A DNA stretch of 13,449 nucleotides from Alphaproteobacteria bacterium (GTDB lineage Bacteria; Pseudomonadota; Alphaproteobacteria; Micropepsales; Micropepsaceae): positions 1 to 13,449 of the forward strand of contig QKCS01000359.1 in NCBI GenBank assembly GCA_003246795.1. Direction: 5' to 3'. Each line of letters opens with the position of its first letter. The first letter of the stretch is position 1. The notes under the pieces are model-generated. The model did no database searches and was not told the DNA's origin. It saw nothing but the letters and a program-made list of their open reading frames with translations. The translations under genes were made by a program, and so were the position numbers. Below, piece by piece: positions 1-6,609 of this stretch.

Positions 1-287
1 ATCGAAACGGTGAACGCCGTCTGGTGCGCGGTGCCGTTGACGCGCGCCATCATCGGGAGATTCAGCTGTTGCGCACGTTCCTGCGTCATGGCGAGACAGA
101 CCAGGCCGCGCGCGTGTTTGGCCATGAAGTTGATGACTTCCGGCGTGGCCATCTGCGCCGGGATGATGACGTCGCCTTCGTTCTCGCGATCCTCGGCATC
201 GACGAGGATGAACATGCGCCCGTTGCGCGCATCCTCGATGATCTCTTCGGGCGAGGAGATGAAGTCGTGGAATTCGCCGGCCGTCAT
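1..287 (-). CDS. ribB: 3,4-dihydroxy-2-butanone 4-phosphate synthase, N-terminal part (cut by window edge)
   Basis: This frame reads in from the left edge without a stop and starts at the ATG whose complement is at 285-287. The 95 visible residues begin MTAGEFHDFISSPEEIIEDA and contain FILVDDAEDRENEGDVI (about residues 28-44), the acidic substrate- and magnesium-binding loop of RibB/RibBA. The family converts ribulose 5-phosphate to dihydroxybutanone phosphate plus formate in riboflavin synthesis. A good ribosome site (AAGGAG, complement at 293-298) sits 5 bases before the ATG, inside the end of ribE. The ribE stop overlaps this start as ATGA, which suggests translational coupling. The C-terminus is missing, so I cannot tell a stand-alone RibB from a RibBA fusion. 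Confidence 0.95.
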   Translation of the reverse strand, partial: MTAGEFHDFISSPEEIIEDARNGRMFILVDAEDRENEGDVIIPAQMATPEVINFMAKHARGLVCLAMTQERAQQLNLPMMARVNGTAHQTAFTVS

Positions 288-883
288 GCGAACTCCTTCA
301 ACCTGGCGAGATAGCGCGCCAGCATGTCGATCTCGACGTTCACTTTGTCGCCTGCCTTGACCGTGCCCCAGGTGGTCACCTTGGACGTGTGGGGGATGAT
401 GTTGACCCCGAATATGTTGCCGTCGACGTCGTTGACCGTCAGGGACGTTCCGTCGAGCGCAATCGATCCCTTCGCGGCAATGAACTTTGCGAGCTGTTTC
501 GGTACGCGGATGCGAATGCGCGTCGAATCGCCTTCCGACTCGACCGACACGACTTCACCTACGCCGTCGACATGGCCGCTGACGATGTGGCCGCCAATTT
601 CCTCGCCGACGCGGAGCGAGCGTTCGAGATTCACCCGCGTGCCGACCGCCCATGAGCTCAGCGTCGTCTTTGCGAGCGTTTCGGCGGAAGCCTCGACCGA
701 GAACCACGCGCCCCCCTCCTTGCCGCCTTTACCAATCACCGTCAGACAAGCGCCGGAGCAGGCGATCGAGGCGCCAATCGCAATCGACGCCGGATCGTAC
801 TTGGTCGCGATCTTGACGGTCGTGTCGCCGCGCTTGGCGATCAGCTCCACGGTGCCGAGGTCTGTGACGATGCCTGTGAACAT
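284..883 (-). CDS. ribE: Riboflavin synthase, alpha subunit
   Basis: The 199-residue protein has the usual length and starts with the family signature MFTGIVTDLG. The frame stays open upstream to 949, but the conserved N-terminus fixes the start at 883. It has the two lumazine-binding repeats of the family: the first holds CSGACLTV (42-49, with Cys46 at the position of the known active-site cysteine), and the linker GGHIVSGHVDG (97-107) leads to the second, with ALDGTSLTVNDV (142-153). It should dismutate two 6,7-dimethyl-8-ribityllumazine molecules into riboflavin and the pyrimidinedione. The gene begins 11 bases after the ribD stop, shows no clear ribosome site, and overlaps ribB by 4 bases, so it probably relies on coupled translation in one transcript. 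Confidence 0.96.
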   Translation of the reverse strand: MFTGIVTDLGTVELIAKRGDTTVKIATKYDPASIAIGASIACSGACLTVIGKGGKEGGAWFSVEASAETLAKTTLSSWAVGTRVNLERSLRVGEEIGGHIVSGHVDGVGEVVSVESEGDSTRIRIRVPKQLAKFIAAKGSIALDGTSLTVNDVDGNIFGVNIIPHTSKVTTWGTVKAGDKVNVEIDMLARYLARLKEFA

Positions 884-894
884 GGAGAAGAGTA

Positions 895-1971
895 TTAGGG
901 GGCGCGCCGATAAGATTCCAGCGTGTCCTCGCCGAGACTCGTCAGCCATTCACGCCGATATCGCGGCATTTCGCCCAGCCCCCCGACGGGCAAAGCCCCT
1001 ACGGCCGGGCGCCCTTCGCCCATCACCGTCGGCGCGCGATACCACAGCAATCGATCCACAAGTTCGGATTCGACAAGCGCCGATGCCAGCGATTCGCCGC
1101 CTTCCACCAACACGCGCGTGAGACCTTCATCGCCAAGCGATTTCAATGCGGCCGCAAGATCGATCCCCTTATCGGCCGGCGGGACGGTCAAAACCTTGAT
1201 CCCTTTCGCCGCGAGTGAAGCGGCTGCGTTCTTGTCGCCGGCTTGCGACATCAGCAGCCACACCGGCTGGTTGCGCGCTGTCGCCGCTAGCTTGGACGTG
1301 AGCGAAAGGCGCGCGCGCGAGTCGACGACGATGCGAACGAGATTCTTGGCGCCCATCCCGGGCAGCCGACAGGTCAATTCCGGATCGTCGGCCAATGCCG
1401 TTCCAATGCCTACCATGACGGCATCGTGTTGGGCGCGCTGCAGATGTCCGTGAGCGCGCGCCCGTTCGCCGGTGATCCACCGGCTTTCGCCGCTGGGGAG
1501 CGCGATCTTGGCGTCGAGCGTCGTCGCCAGCTTCAACGTGACCGAGGGCCGCCCCCGCCGGATGCGCGAGAAGAATCCCTCGTTCAATACTTCCGCTTCC
1601 GTCGCCCGGACGCCGACCCGAACGTCGATGCCGGCGGCGATCAGCATGGCGTGGCCCTGTCCCGCGACGCGCGGGTTCGGATCTTCCACCGCGCTCACGA
1701 CGCGCGCGACACCGGCCTCGACTAGGGTCTGGGCGCACGGGCCCGTTTTGCCCTGATGCGAACAGGGCTCCAGCGAAACGTAGGCGGTGGCGCCGCGGGC
1801 ACGAACGCCGGCCTTGCCCAGCGCCTGCGTTTCGGCGTGCGGACGACCTCCGTCTTGCGTACACCCGCGGCCTGCGACGTGACCGTTCTTGTCGACGATC
1901 ACGCAGCCGACGGCGGGATTGGGCCAAACACGGCCGAGCCCGCGTCGCGCCAAACGCAGCGCGAGAGCCAT
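895..1971 (-). CDS. ribD: Bifunctional diaminohydroxyphosphoribosylaminopyrimidine deaminase / 5-amino-6-(5-phosphoribosylamino)uracil reductase
   Basis: The 358-residue protein has two domains. The N-terminal cytidine-deaminase-like domain carries WPNPAVGCVIV (16-26), the zinc ligands in PHAE (His45, with catalytic Glu47) and PCSHQGKTGPC (Cys70 and Cys79). The reductase domain (about 144-350) shows TLDAKIA, ITGERAR and LVEGG (288-292). It performs the second and third steps of riboflavin synthesis after GTP cyclohydrolase II. It follows nrdR by 37 bases and precedes ribE by 11. The start is doubtful: codons just upstream of the ATG read QDERF in frame, which fits the family N-terminus, but no ATG, GTG or TTG exists in that stretch before an in-frame TGA at 2035-2037. 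I therefore keep the ATG at 1971. Confidence 0.95.
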   Translation of the reverse strand: MALALRLARRGLGRVWPNPAVGCVIVDKNGHVAGRGCTQDGGRPHAETQALGKAGVRARGATAYVSLEPCSHQGKTGPCAQTLVEAGVARVVSAVEDPNPRVAGQGHAMLIAAGIDVRVGVRATEAEVLNEGFFSRIRRGRPSVTLKLATTLDAKIALPSGESRWITGERARAHGHLQRAQHDAVMVGIGTALADDPELTCRLPGMGAKNLVRIVVDSRARLSLTSKLAATARNQPVWLLMSQAGDKNAAASLAAKGIKVLTVPPADKGIDLAAALKSLGDEGLTRVLVEGGESLASALVESELVDRLLWYRAPTVMGEGRPAVGALPVGGLGEMPRYRREWLTSLGEDTLESYRRAP

Positions 1972-2008
1972 GAAGCGTTCGTCTTGTGTGTTGTCGGGGC
2001 GCGTGGCG

Positions 2009-2476
2009 TTACCCGCTTTTTGCGTCGGGCTCTGTCAGTTGGCCGATAATATTCTCAAAGTCCTTCGCTTCGCGGAAGTTCTTGTAGACCGACGCGAAGC
2101 GAACGTAGGCGACGGTATCGAGGTTGGCCAAACCTTGCATGACGAGTTCGCCGATCGTCGATGACGGAATTTCGGTTTCGCCCGAGCTTTCCAACCGACG
2201 CACTATACCGTTGACCATCCGCTCGACGCGCTCGGGCTCGACGGGACGTTTGCGGATTGCGTGCTGGATCGAACGCGCCAGCTTGTCGCGATCGAACGGT
2301 AGGCGGCGGCCGCTCTTCTTGATGACAATCAAGTCGCGCAGCTGAACGCGTTCGAATGTCGTGAAACGCGCGCCGCATGCCGGACAGACGCGGCGACGGC
2401 GGATGGCGGCGTTGTCTTCGGTGGGACGGCTGTCCTTCACCTGCGTGTCGTCATGCTGACAAAAAGGGCATCTCAT
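2009..2476 (-). CDS. nrdR: Transcriptional repressor NrdR
   Basis: The 155-residue length is typical. The zinc ribbon is complete: CPFC (Cys3, Cys6) and CPAC (Cys31, Cys34), with [20 protein letters not shown] at the N-terminus. An ATP-cone domain follows (about 49-139), including the [16 protein letters not shown] nucleotide-binding segment and [11 protein letters not shown]. The family senses ATP and dATP and represses ribonucleotide reductase genes by binding paired NrdR boxes. It is the first gene of a run into ribD-ribE-ribB, an arrangement common in proteobacteria. I see no NrdR-box-like pair in the upstream gap, so there is no sign of autoregulation. The ribosome site is weak (GAGGGG lies rather far upstream). 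Confidence 0.97.
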   Translation of the reverse strand: MRCPFCQHDDTQVKDSRPTEDNAAIRRRRVCPACGARFTTFERVQLRDLIVIKKSGRRLPFDRDKLARSIQHAIRKRPVEPERVERMVNGIVRRLESSGETEIPSSTIGELVMQGLANLDTVAYVRFASVYKNFREAKDFENIIGQLTEPDAKSG

Positions 2477-2805
2477 CGCGCCGCCGTATCCCCTCGCCTA
2501 CCCGAATTTGTGTCTCCGGGCCCTACAACCCACGACATAACACAAGCATTTGCGCACGCCGGGTTCAATCCCGCTACCGCTATTGGACCGCCGCGCCTTC
2601 TCGTTTTTGCGCGAGAGCGGTTAACGCCGAGCACCCACTGGCCGCAACCACCACCTCTGATTCGAGTCATGTCAAACCAGGCAAGAATATTTCTTATCGG
2701 TTCCGCCGCTTACCTTGTAACCATCCCGATTTCGCCCTGCCAATTCTGCCACTGACGCATGAAGCGTAATGTTCGCTCATCTGACGACATGACGGGAACA
2801 GTTCT

Positions 2806-2835
2806 AGAATATCCCTAGATAGCGCCGGATATTCT
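2806..2835. promoter_or_regulatory. Perfect 9-bp inverted repeat, candidate operator
   Basis: AGAATATCC (2806-2814) and its exact reverse complement GGATATTCT (2827-2835) flank a 12-base spacer, giving about 21 bases (two helical turns) from centre to centre. The left arm also overlaps the palindrome TTCTAGAA (2803-2810). The site lies 50-80 bases upstream of the proposed mucR -35 box. The geometry suits a dimeric DNA-binding protein. The protein is not identifiable from sequence; MucR itself is one candidate. Confidence 0.45.
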
Positions 2836-2885
2836 GCAGTAACCGTCGTGCGTAAGATTCAATCGTGGAAGACTCCGCTCAACTC

Positions 2886-2914
2886 TTGCGGTATTCGACC
2901 GTCGCGTTCATAAA
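2886..2914 (+). promoter_or_regulatory. Possible sigma-70-type promoter of mucR
   Basis: TTGCGG (2886-2891) and CATAAA (2909-2914) are separated by 17 bases. They match 3 and 4 of 6 consensus positions. Transcription would begin near 2921, leaving a leader of about 60 bases. That would exclude the longer in-frame mucR start at 2915 and fit the start at 2984. This is a pattern match only. Confidence 0.35.
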
Positions 2915-2983
2915 GTGACGACGAAATCATGGAATCGCGAACTCAAGACCCCATTATCTTTGATACAACTCAGGACACCCTCG

Positions 2984-3439
2984 ATGAGTGAAACAAAACA
3001 AGACTCCGGCAAAAGCACCGACCAACTGTTGCAGCTCGCGACAGGGATCGTGTCGTCCTATGTCAGCCACAACCAAGTTCCGATGGTCGAAGTTCCGATC
3101 ATCCTGAAGAACGTCCATTCCGCACTTGCCGGGCTTCTTACCGGAGCGGCGGTTGAGGGCGGGCAATCGTCGAAGCCCGCAGTCCCCGTCAAGAAGTCGA
3201 TCGGCGACGATTACATCATCTGTCTTGAAGACGGCAAAAAGCTGAAGATGTTGAAGCGGTATCTGCGCTCCAACTACAATATGTCGCCCGAGGAATACCG
3301 TGCGAAATGGGGCCTTCCGCCCGACTATCCGATGGTCGCGCCCGCCTATGCGCGGCAGCGTTCGGAGTTCGCCAAGAAGATCGGTCTCGGCCGCGTGCCG
3401 GCCAGCGCGGGGCGCGGACGGCGTCGCAAGGCGGCATAG
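2984..3439 (+). CDS. mucR: MucR/Ros family transcriptional regulator
   Basis: The 151-residue protein begins MSETKQDSGKSTDQLLQLAT. The N-terminal half (to about 60) fits the oligomerisation region of MucR proteins, and the C-terminal half has the Ros-type finger core DDYIICLEDGKKLKMLKRYL (75-94), then EEYRAKWGLPPDYPMVAPAY and KKIGLG. A basic tail (GRGRRRKAA) follows. The family acts as global, H-NS-like repressors of AT-rich promoters in alphaproteobacteria (cell cycle, surface polysaccharide, motility, symbiosis or virulence). I chose ATG 2984 over 2915 because AGGA (2972-2975) lies 8 bases before it and the family N-terminus begins there. Oddity: of the four usual zinc ligands (C-x2-D/C-x9-H-x3-H), Cys80 and Asp83 remain, but the two histidines are Tyr93 and Asn97. 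Confidence 0.93.
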   Translation: MSETKQDSGKSTDQLLQLATGIVSSYVSHNQVPMVEVPIILKNVHSALAGLLTGAAVEGGQSSKPAVPVKKSIGDDYIICLEDGKKLKMLKRYLRSNYNMSPEEYRAKWGLPPDYPMVAPAYARQRSEFAKKIGLGRVPASAGRGRRRKAA

Positions 3440-3464
3440 CCGCTTCGGCGCGATGACTTTTCAC

Positions 3465-3498
3465 ACGGCGGCGCTCAAGTGCCGCCGTTTTGCTTTTT
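3465..3498 (+). terminator. Rho-independent terminator of mucR
   Basis: ACGGCGGC (3465-3472) pairs perfectly with GCCGCCGT (3481-3488) around an 8-base loop, followed by TTTTGCTTTTT (3488-3498). It begins 26 bases after the mucR stop. The right arm, the T-tract and part of the loop double as the last codons of the convergent small gene on the other strand. On the minus strand the same hairpin is not followed by a T run, so it should work for mucR only. Confidence 0.82.
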
Positions 3499-3705
3499 CA
3501 GGACGTAGTCAAGCTTTGCACGCGCAAGGCGTTCGATGTCGGCGCGGGCGGTGGTGGCGGGAACGATGAAGCTGATCTCCGTGCCGGTCCGCTCGTCGAC
3601 GGCCGATACCTTTTGCGACGTGCCGATCGTCGTCATCTCGAGGATGACGCCCGTCCCGTAGAGGAACTCAGGCTGCGCGTTTGATGTTGAGTCGTGACCA
3701 GGCAT
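3475..3705 (-). CDS. Small conserved protein, DUF6898-like
   Basis: The 76-residue protein contains [20 protein letters not shown], then [10 protein letters not shown], and ends [16 protein letters not shown]. This matches my memory of the DUF6898 family of small alphaproteobacterial proteins (a KVSAxDxxTGxE core and a LERxAxxKLxYVL tail); the function is unknown and the assignment rests on recall. No signal peptide or membrane segment is seen. I use the ATG at 3705 because an internal ATG at 3636 would remove VILE, which appears to belong to the family core. That start lies inside hemA, giving a 38-base overlap in another reading frame. No ribosome site is evident, so translation is probably coupled to hemA. 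Its last codons overlap the mucR terminator. Confidence 0.7.
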   Translation of the reverse strand: MPGHDSTSNAQPEFLYGTGVILEMTTIGTSQKVSAVDERTGTEISFIVPATTARADIERLARAKLDYVLKKQNGGT

Positions 3706-4879
3706 CGTCGAGCGCGGAAATCAGGGCCCGCATCTTGTCATCATCGTGGAACGGCGACGGGGTCAGGCGCAGGCGTTCCGTGCCACGGGGCACGGTCGGA
3801 TAATTGATCGGCTGGACGTAGATCGCGTGTTCCTGAAGCAAGAAGTCGGACACCTCCTTGCAGCGAACCGGATCGCCGACCAGAAGCGGCACGATATGGC
3901 TCTCCGAAGGCATCACCGGCAAGCCCGCCTCGCGCAGCAACGCCTTGAGTCTGGCTGCTCGCTCCTGGTGTCGCGTCCGCTCGAGCTGACTTGACTTCAG
4001 ATGCCGGACGCTGGCGAGCGCACCGGCCGCCAGAACCGGCGGGATCGACGTCGTAAAGATGAAGCCGGGCGCAAATGAACGCACGACATCGACGAACTTC
4101 GACGACGCCGCAATGTAGCCGCCCATGACGCCAAACGCCTTGGCGAGCGTGCCGTTGATGATGTCGACCTGTTGCAGGACGCCGTCGCGCTCGGCCACGC
4201 CGGCGCCGCGCGGGCCGTACAAGCCCACCGCATGGACTTCGTCGAGATAGGTCAGCGCGTCATAGCGCCTCGCCAGTTCGCAAATCGCCCCGATCGGCGC
4301 GATATCGCCGTCCATCGAATAGACGGACTCGAACGCAAGGACTTTCGGCGCCCGGGGATCGGTGCGTTGCAGCAGCTCTTCAAGATGCTTGAGGTCGTTG
4401 TGACGCCAGATATGACGCTGAGCCTTGCTGCGACGTATGCCCTCGATCATCGAAGCGTGGTTCAGCGCGTCCGAGAAGAGAACGCAGCCCGGCAGCACGT
4501 TGCCGAGCGTGGCAAGGGTCGCATCGTTCGCGATGTAGCCCGACGTGAAGAGCAGCGCCGCCTCCTTGCGGTGGAGGTCGGCAAGTTCCCGTTCCAGTTC
4601 GACGTGGTAGTGGGTCGTCCCGGAAATGTTGCGCGTGCCGCCCGATCCCGCCCCCGCGGCGTCGAGCGCCTCGTGCATAGCGGCAAGAACAATCGGGTTT
4701 TGCCCCATGCCGAGATAGTCGTTTGAACACCAAACGGTGATCGGCCGTCTTCCCTGGGGCGTGTGGTGCGTCGCGCCAGGAAAGGATCCGCGCTGGCGAA
4801 CGATATCGGCAAAGATCCGATACCGGCCCTCCCGCTTCACTTGAGCCAATGCTTGAGAAAACTGGCTTTCGTAGTCCAT
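3668..4879 (-). CDS. hemA: 5-aminolevulinate synthase
   Basis: The 403-residue PLP enzyme of the alpha-oxoamine synthase family matches the usual bacterial length. Landmarks are [11 protein letters not shown] (48-58), [19 protein letters not shown] (78-96), SMDGDIAPI (188-196), [11 protein letters not shown] (212-222, with cofactor-binding Asp213 and His216) and [13 protein letters not shown] (243-255), where Lys247 should form the PLP Schiff base. It condenses glycine with succinyl-CoA to 5-aminolevulinate, the first committed step of tetrapyrrole synthesis in the C4 (Shemin) route, which among bacteria marks alphaproteobacteria. The N-terminus [11 protein letters not shown] supports the start at 4879, although the ribosome site is poor. 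It lies 149 bases downstream of ldtR, with a dyad in the gap, and overlaps the small downstream gene. I saw no FNR/FixK box (TTGAT-N4-ATCAA) upstream. Confidence 0.97.
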   Translation of the reverse strand: MDYESQFSQALAQVKREGRYRIFADIVRQRGSFPGATHHTPQGRRPITVWCSNDYLGMGQNPIVLAAMHEALDAAGAGSGGTRNISGTTHYHVELERELADLHRKEAALLFTSGYIANDATLATLGNVLPGCVLFSDALNHASMIEGIRRSKAQRHIWRHNDLKHLEELLQRTDPRAPKVLAFESVYSMDGDIAPIGAICELARRYDALTYLDEVHAVGLYGPRGAGVAERDGVLQQVDIINGTLAKAFGVMGGYIAASSKFVDVVRSFAPGFIFTTSIPPVLAAGALASVRHLKSSQLERTRHQERAARLKALLREAGLPVMPSESHIVPLLVGDPVRCKEVSDFLLQEHAIYVQPINYPTVPRGTERLRLTPSPFHDDDKMRALISALDDAWSRLNIKRAA

Positions 4880-4930
4880 CCCGGCGACCCAAACGCAGCC
4901 GGCAACTTTGTTGGTCGCGGCTGACTCGTC

Positions 4931-4965
4931 GGCTTCTAGTAAAGCGTCGCGACGGCCGAGAAGCC
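4931..4965. repeat. Inverted repeat with internal palindrome in the ldtR-hemA gap
   Basis: GGCTTCT (4931-4937) and AGAAGCC (4959-4965) are exact inverted copies around 21 bases, which contain the 10-bp palindrome CGTCGCGACG (4945-4954). It lies about 50-85 bases before the hemA start and after the ldtR stop. It could be an operator for hemA, a leader hairpin, or a weak ldtR terminator (no T run on the minus strand). The sequence does not decide among these. Confidence 0.4.
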
Positions 4966-5028
4966 AGTGCGTTTTGTCGCAGCGCAGACTTGCGCCGGGT
5001 GCAATTGCGAACGGCTCGCAGACCTGCT

Positions 5029-5538
5029 TCAGAGGCGGTAGCGGACCTGGTCGAGCCAGAAACGCTCGAGGCGCTGGAGCGTCTTGTTCAGCGACGTGAA
5101 CTCAGACATCTGCAGGCCGCCGGCCGGTTCGACCAAGTGGACGTGCCGGTCGAAGAGGCTCGCCACGATGTTGCGGATGCTCCTGCCCTTTTCGGTCAGG
5201 CTCACGCGCACCGAGCGGCGATCGCTTTCCGAACGGACGTGGTTGATGAAGCCACCTTCGACGAGCTTCTTCAGATTGTACGACACGTTCGAGCCCAGGT
5301 AATGGCCGCGTGTGCGAAGCTCGCCTGCGGTCAGTTCCTGCTCGCCGATATTGAACAACAGCAAAGCTTGGACGCTGTTCACGTCGGGCTGGCCGACGCG
5401 TTCCAGTTCGTCCTTGATCACGTCGAGGAGCTGACGGTGCAGCCGCTCGATCAAGTTCAGGCATTCAAGATAGCGCTGCTTCACGCTCTCTTGCTCGTGT
5501 GCGTCATCCGCTGCACGCGCGGTTGCTGTAACGGTCAT
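5029..5538 (-). CDS. ldtR: MarR family winged-helix regulator, LdtR-like
   Basis: The 169-residue protein has a winged helix-turn-helix domain: [20 protein letters not shown] (52-71), recognition helix region [16 protein letters not shown] (82-97) and wing [16 protein letters not shown] (103-118). The segment [20 protein letters not shown] (23-42) and the [17 protein letters not shown] stretch resemble LdtR, the alphaproteobacterial MarR regulator linked in Liberibacter and Sinorhizobium to an L,D-transpeptidase gene and stress tolerance; the symbol is by resemblance. I chose ATG 5538, which has AGGG 7 bases before it, over the GTG at 5589 with no ribosome site. No transpeptidase gene is in view; hemA follows 149 bases downstream. 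A paired TTAAGCGC motif upstream (5611-5647) is a candidate autoregulatory site. Confidence 0.85.
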   Translation of the reverse strand: MTVTATARAADDAHEQESVKQRYLECLNLIERLHRQLLDVIKDELERVGQPDVNSVQALLLFNIGEQELTAGELRTRGHYLGSNVSYNLKKLVEGGFINHVRSESDRRSVRVSLTEKGRSIRNIVASLFDRHVHLVEPAGGLQMSEFTSLNKTLQRLERFWLDQVRYRL

Positions 5539-5610
5539 GACCCCGCCCTGCTTCCCTTCGGGCCTCTGCCCACTTACCCAGGGGACCACGTTAGCCTTCG
5601 GCCGCTAAGA

Positions 5611-5647
5611 ATCGCTTAAGCGCAACAGCAAACGATCGGTTAAGCGC
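5611..5647. promoter_or_regulatory. Paired TTAAGCGC motif upstream of ldtR, candidate operator
   Basis: ATCGCTTAAGCGC (5611-5623) and ATCGGTTAAGCGC (5635-5647) differ at one base and lie 24 bases apart. The first contains the perfect 10-bp palindrome CGCTTAAGCG (5613-5622). The second copy overlaps the stop codon of the upstream mmsB. They sit 73-109 bases before the ldtR start, a reasonable place for a MarR-type dimer to act. The binding protein is inferred. Confidence 0.4.
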
Positions 5648-6533
5648 GCAGATTTCCGCGCAGCAATTGAATGATTCCCGAGAAATCGCGCGCCCCGACG
5701 CCGGCGGATTCGAACAGGGTGTAGAGCGCGGTCGCCTCAGCCCCGAGGGGCGTGGCGGCGCCGGCCGCCTGGGCCGCCCCCTGCGCTAGCTTCAGGTCCT
5801 TCAGCATCATCGAAGCGGTGAAGCCGGGTTCATAGTTCCGGTTCGCGGGAGAGGCCGGAACCGGACCCGGTACGGGGCAGTAGCTCGTGAGGCTCCAGCA
5901 CTGACCCGACGCCGTTGATGAGATCTTGAAGAGGGTCTCGTGGTCGAGGCCGAGTTTTTCGGCAAGGACGAAGGCCTCGCAGGTACCGATCATCGAAATC
6001 GCGAGCAGCATGTTGTTGCAGATTTTCGCGGCTTGTCCGTTGCCGGCTCCGCCTGCATGGAAAATGTTCTTGCCCATTTTTTCCAAGATCGGCTTGGCGC
6101 GGCCGAACGCCGCCTCTTCGCCGCCGACCATGAAGGTCAGCGTGCCCGCCGCCGCGCCACCGACGCCGCCCGATACAGGCGCATCGACAAAGTCGAGGCG
6201 TGCGGCCTTTGCAGCCGCGTGAACGTCACGCGCCGTCGCAACATCGATCGTCGAGGAGTCGATGAACAACGCGCCTTTGCCCGCAGTTTTGAGAAGCCCG
6301 TTGTCTCCCAGATACACCTGTCGCACATGTTGTCCCGCAGGCAGCATTGTGACGACGGCTTCGGCGTCGCCTGCCGCGTCCGCGGCGGAGTTGTGCGCGC
6401 GCGCACCGGCCGCCACCGCGCGTTCCACCGCTTCTTTCGACATGTCGAAAGCGGCCACGTCGTGTCCCGCCTTGACCAGGTTCGCGGCCATTGGGCCGCC
6501 CATGTTTCCCAAACCGATGAAACCGATCCGCAT
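5640..6533 (-). CDS. mmsB: 3-hydroxyisobutyrate dehydrogenase
   Basis: The 297-residue protein has the beta-hydroxyacid dehydrogenase pattern. The nucleotide-binding loop is GFIGLGNMGGPMAANL (4-19), the substrate-binding motif is DAPVSGGVGGA (117-127), and the catalytic lysine is Lys170 in GQAAKICNN. Asp30 at the end of the second beta strand (AAFDMSKEA) suggests NAD preference. It oxidises 3-hydroxyisobutyrate to methylmalonate semialdehyde in valine degradation. A strong ribosome site (AGGAGG, 7 bases before the ATG) fixes the start. It is third in order after isobutyryl-CoA dehydrogenase and the CoA hydrolase, but 205 bases separate it from the latter, so it may also have its own promoter. 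The next enzyme of the pathway, MmsA, is not in the window. Confidence 0.93.
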   Translation of the reverse strand: MRIGFIGLGNMGGPMAANLVKAGHDVAAFDMSKEAVERAVAAGARAHNSAADAAGDAEAVVTMLPAGQHVRQVYLGDNGLLKTAGKGALFIDSSTIDVATARDVHAAAKAARLDFVDAPVSGGVGGAAAGTLTFMVGGEEAAFGRAKPILEKMGKNIFHAGGAGNGQAAKICNNMLLAISMIGTCEAFVLAEKLGLDHETLFKISSTASGQCWSLTSYCPVPGPVPASPANRNYEPGFTASMMLKDLKLAQGAAQAAGAATPLGAEATALYTLFESAGVGARDFSGIIQLLRGNLRA

Positions 6534-6580
6534 GAGCGTTCCTCCTGTCTCGATTCTCAGGTCGTCGTTGTCCGTCTAAA

Positions 6581-6609
6581 TTCGTATGGCGTTTGGGGTG
6601 GCGCAGCAA
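6581..6609 (-). promoter_or_regulatory. Weak candidate promoter for mmsB
   Basis: On the minus strand, TTGCTG (complement at 6604-6609) and TACGAA (6581-6586) are 17 bases apart, about 50-75 bases before the mmsB start. It lies in the 205-base gap (6534-6738), which shows no gene and otherwise only a small GCGGG/CCCGC hairpin just after the hydrolase stop, without a T run. The match to consensus is poor. Confidence 0.25.

Larger units (their letters stand above)
2477..2983. other. Long divergent intergenic region between nrdR and mucR
   Basis: This 507-base gap is visibly richer in A and T toward the mucR side than its surroundings. I find no convincing protein or tRNA gene in it. What it does hold is a 9-bp inverted repeat (2806-2835), the 8-bp palindrome TTCTAGAA (2803-2810), a short dyad AAGAA-TAT-TTCTT (2683-2695), and a possible mucR promoter (2886-2914). 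A 28-codon minus-strand frame (2694-2780) starts MSEHYASCVSGR, but nothing supports its translation. Since MucR proteins generally bind AT-rich promoters and often repress their own gene, the region may be a MucR target; that is inference. Confidence 0.6.

Noticed and set aside
389..655. 88-codon plus-strand frame opposite ribE
   Set aside because: It is antisense to well-supported riboflavin synthase coding sequence and shows no independent signal.
2550..2600. A T-arm-like GGGTTCAATCCC near 2561, and on the other strand a tRNA-Leu-like GTGGCAGAATTGGCAGG near 2740
   Set aside because: The loop is one base short, no matching acceptor stem is found at the right distance, and the two fragments are on opposite strands, so no tRNA can be assembled.
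2473..2670. 65-codon minus-strand frame ending in an ATGA overlap with the nrdR start
   Set aside because: Any -1 frame will stop there because nrdR begins ATGA. The translation is Arg/Gly-rich, with no recognisable family or ribosome site.
2377..2769. 130-codon plus-strand frame entering the nrdR-mucR gap
   Set aside because: It begins inside nrdR on the opposite strand and has a low-quality composition with no recognisable motif.
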